Below the pieces are notes generated by a model. The model made no database searches. It saw nothing but the letters and a program-made list of their open reading frames with translations, and was not told the DNA's origin. Both the position numbers and the translations under genes were made by a program. This document shows positions 62,529 to 64,000 of a stretch of DNA of 64,000 bases, piece by piece. Source of the stretch: Rhizobium tibeticum (GTDB taxonomy: Bacteria > Pseudomonadota > Alphaproteobacteria > Rhizobiales > Rhizobiaceae); assembly GCF_900110205.1 (NCBI RefSeq), contig NZ_FOCV01000010.1:1-64000 (forward strand), read 5' to 3'. The number at the start of each line of letters is the position of its first letter. Positions within the stretch are counted from its first letter, which is position 1.

Positions 62529-63419
62529 TCAATGCCCCGCCGCCTTATCGAGCCGCAATGCACCGATGATGATGATCGCCACCAGAGCCACCAGAAGGAA
62601 GACCCACGTCGAGGCGGACGAGCCCACTCCGAGTTCCTGGAAGCTGATCAGCCGGTCGCGGGCATAGATAGATACTGTCATGACCTTTTCGTTGCTGCCG
62701 GCAAGCACATAGGAAAGGTCGAACATGCGCAGCGCATCGAGTACGCGAAACAGGACTGCAACACCGATCGCGGGCCTCAGCATCGGAAGGGTGATTGACC
62801 AGAATCGCTTCCAGGCTGGAATGCCGTCAACTTCGGCGGCCTCGAAGATCTCCTGGGAGATCATCTGCAGACCTGCGAGGATCAGCAGCACCATGAACGG
62901 GGTCGTCATCCAAACGTCGATAAAGATCACCACGCCCATGATCAGCGAACTGCTTGCCGTCCAGGCCACACCATGATCGATGACGCCAAGTCCCACCAGG
63001 ATCTTGTTGATGACGCCGAACTGGTCATTCAGCATCCATTCCCAGATTCTGGTAGCAACGACCACAGGGATGGCCCAGGGCACCAGGATGGCGGCGCGGG
63101 CAAGTCCGCGGCCGGGGATGGCCTCGTTGATCAAGAGCGCGATCGCAAGGCCCAGCACCGTCTCGATCGTAACGGAGATGGCGGTGAAGATCAGCGTATT
63201 CCTGACGGCGAGCCACCAGCTGTGGTCGTTGAAGACCTCGATGAAATTGTCGAGGCCGACCATTGAATAGACGCTGGGATCGTCGAGATAAGCGTCGGTA
63301 AAGGCAAAGAAGAATGTCCGTCCGAGCGGCCAAACGGCGACCACCAGCATGGCGACGATGACTGGAAGAAGGAAAAGCCAGGCGGCACGGTGATCGCGGC
63401 GAGCGAGGCGTGCGCTCAT
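62529..63419 (-). CDS. sugar ABC transporter permease (MalF type)
   Basis: The 296-residue membrane protein has six predicted helices, starting [27 protein letters not shown]. The EAA motif is [28 protein letters not shown]. It begins within the end of the ATPase gene (ATGA overlap) and forms the channel with the following MalG-type subunit. Confidence 0.92.
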   Translation of the reverse strand: MSARLARRDHRAAWLFLLPVIVAMLVVAVWPLGRTFFFAFTDAYLDDPSVYSMVGLDNFIEVFNDHSWWLAVRNTLIFTAISVTIETVLGLAIALLINEAIPGRGLARAAILVPWAIPVVVATRIWEWMLNDQFGVINKILVGLGVIDHGVAWTASSSLIMGVVIFIDVWMTTPFMVLLILAGLQMISQEIFEAAEVDGIPAWKRFWSITLPMLRPAIGVAVLFRVLDALRMFDLSYVLAGSNEKVMTVSIYARDRLISFQELGVGSSASTWVFLLVALVAIIIIGALRLDKAAGH

Positions 63420-64000
63420 CGTATCGCCCTCCTAATGTCTGACGGTTCCGCCTCCAAGCCGATTCGCCTGCCGTTGGCGGCAAATAGAAATACCGCCTGA
63501 TCGTCGAAGGAAAGCGCGACAGTCTGGCCGATTGTCTCCGCAGCCGGAGCTGCCGCGAGGCGGATCACCCAGAGCGCGTCGCCGGCGATCCGGCAATAGG
63601 CGAAGTGTTCGTGACCCAGGTCCTCGACGCGTTCGAGCACGCAGTCGAGACGGCCTGCACCGGTTGGCACGATGCGCACGGCCTCCGGCCGGACGCCAAT
63701 CTCTGCAATCGTTTCGCCATCGCCGGCCTTGGGCGTCAGTGACAGGCCGCCGGGACCGATGACGCCTGCGCTATTGTCGCCTGTCTGCGTCTCGACCGGG
63801 AGAAAGTTCATGCGCGGGCTGCCGATAAAGCCGGCGACGAAACGATTGTCGGGCCGATGATAAAGTTCCGAGGGCGTACCAATCTGTTCGATCCGGCCAT
63901 GATTGAGAACGACGATCCGGTCGGCAAGCGTCATCGCCTCGGCTTGGTCGTGCGTGACATAGATCATCGTCGTCTGGAGATCGCCATGCAGCTTGGCGAT
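63416..64000 (-). CDS. sugar ABC transporter ATPase (UgpC/MalK type), 3' part
   Basis: Only the C-terminal 194 codons are in the window; the 5' end lies beyond it. Visible are the H-loop [52 protein letters not shown] and a TOBE domain ([31 protein letters not shown]). It overlaps the permease gene by ATGA. The operon order seen from the minus strand is ATPase, permease, permease, GNAT. A binding-protein gene is not in the window. Confidence 0.92.
   Translation of the reverse strand: MAKLHGDLQTTMIYVTHDQAEAMTLADRIVVLNHGRIEQIGTPSELYHRPDNRFVAGFIGSPRMNFLPVETQTGDNSAGVIGPGGLSLTPKAGDGETIAEIGVRPEAVRIVPTGAGRLDCVLERVEDLGHEHFAYCRIAGDALWVIRLAAAPAAETIGQTVALSFDDQAVFLFAANGRRIGLEAEPSDIRRAIR

Noticed and set aside
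1-64000. tRNA, rRNA, CRISPR arrays or intact insertion sequences
   Set aside because: No tRNA-like clover pattern, rRNA stretch, regularly spaced repeat array or transposase gene was recognised in the window.

Overview
The window looks like a large replicon (chromid or megaplasmid) of a member of the Rhizobiaceae, in the Rhizobium / Sinorhizobium-Ensifer group. Pointers are the high-GC codon use, a eukaryote-like glutamine synthetase II gene behind a sigma-54 promoter next to a DUF2735 gene, a nadABC operon with a NadQ/NrtR-type regulator, a panC-panB pair, a PraR-like XRE regulator, a TfuA homologue, a PrsDE-like type I secretion system with a secreted glycanase, and several Ugp/Mal-type sugar ABC transporters. 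The species assignment is inference. No rRNA, tRNA, CRISPR array, intact insertion sequence or replication origin was found.

Layout. 0.5-4.9 kb: nadQ and nadABC (de novo NAD synthesis), with two palindromic operator candidates before nadA. 4.9-5.5 kb: a heavily decayed HlyD/ABC-2 permease remnant. 5.7-6.1 kb: XRE regulator. 6.1-10.7 kb: a compact locus on the minus strand made of a BTAD/TPR (SARP-like) regulator, an unlisted 43-residue peptide gene, ycaO, tfuA and an 89-residue protein. This has the architecture of a ribosomally made, post-translationally modified peptide (RiPP) pathway and is the best candidate for an undescribed system here. 10.9-12.6 kb: glnII and a DUF2735 gene. 12.9-19.7 kb: housekeeping genes (HI0933-type flavoprotein, panCB, J-domain protein, Tim44-like protein, YbaK-type tRNA deacylase, GlpR-like regulator).

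20.2-25.8 kb: a plus-strand surface-glycan operon (GT25, O-antigen ligase/polymerase, membrane nucleotide-sugar dehydratase, reductase/epimerase, initiating sugar-phosphate transferase). Its last three genes match the order of the Rhizobium etli wreV-wreQ-wreU genes for QuiNAc. 26-28 kb: GFA protein, nucleotidyl cyclase, SRPBCC protein. 28.3-34.4 kb: metallophosphoesterase plus a complete sugar/polyol ABC importer, a strong terminator and a LacI regulator. 34.6-36.3 kb: ChaA-type antiporter and SPW protein, separated by two mutually exclusive hairpins.

36.6-48.2 kb: a second polysaccharide locus (tandem alpha/beta-hydrolase, Wzx flippase, Tat-exported GH10 enzyme, Wzz/GumC-type co-polymerase, Wzy, two glycosyltransferases, WecG and a DUF6492-like protein) with a CtrA-like box in its divergent promoter region. 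48.6-51.6 kb: kduI-kdgF-kduD uronate catabolism with a divergent FadR-type regulator and a palindromic operator candidate. 51.6-56.2 kb: RTX/GH16 glycanase with its type I exporter. The glycanase gene carries an exact in-frame 48-bp tandem duplication. 56.9-61 kb: L,D-transpeptidase, an inositol-monophosphatase pseudogene, a glycerophosphodiesterase behind a truncated ABC ATPase, and an MDR oxidoreductase. 61.1-64 kb: GNAT protein and a sugar ABC importer whose ATPase runs off the window.

Common themes are cofactor synthesis (NAD, pantothenate), nitrogen assimilation, surface polysaccharide synthesis and turnover, uptake of plant- or envelope-derived carbon, and one likely peptide natural-product locus.
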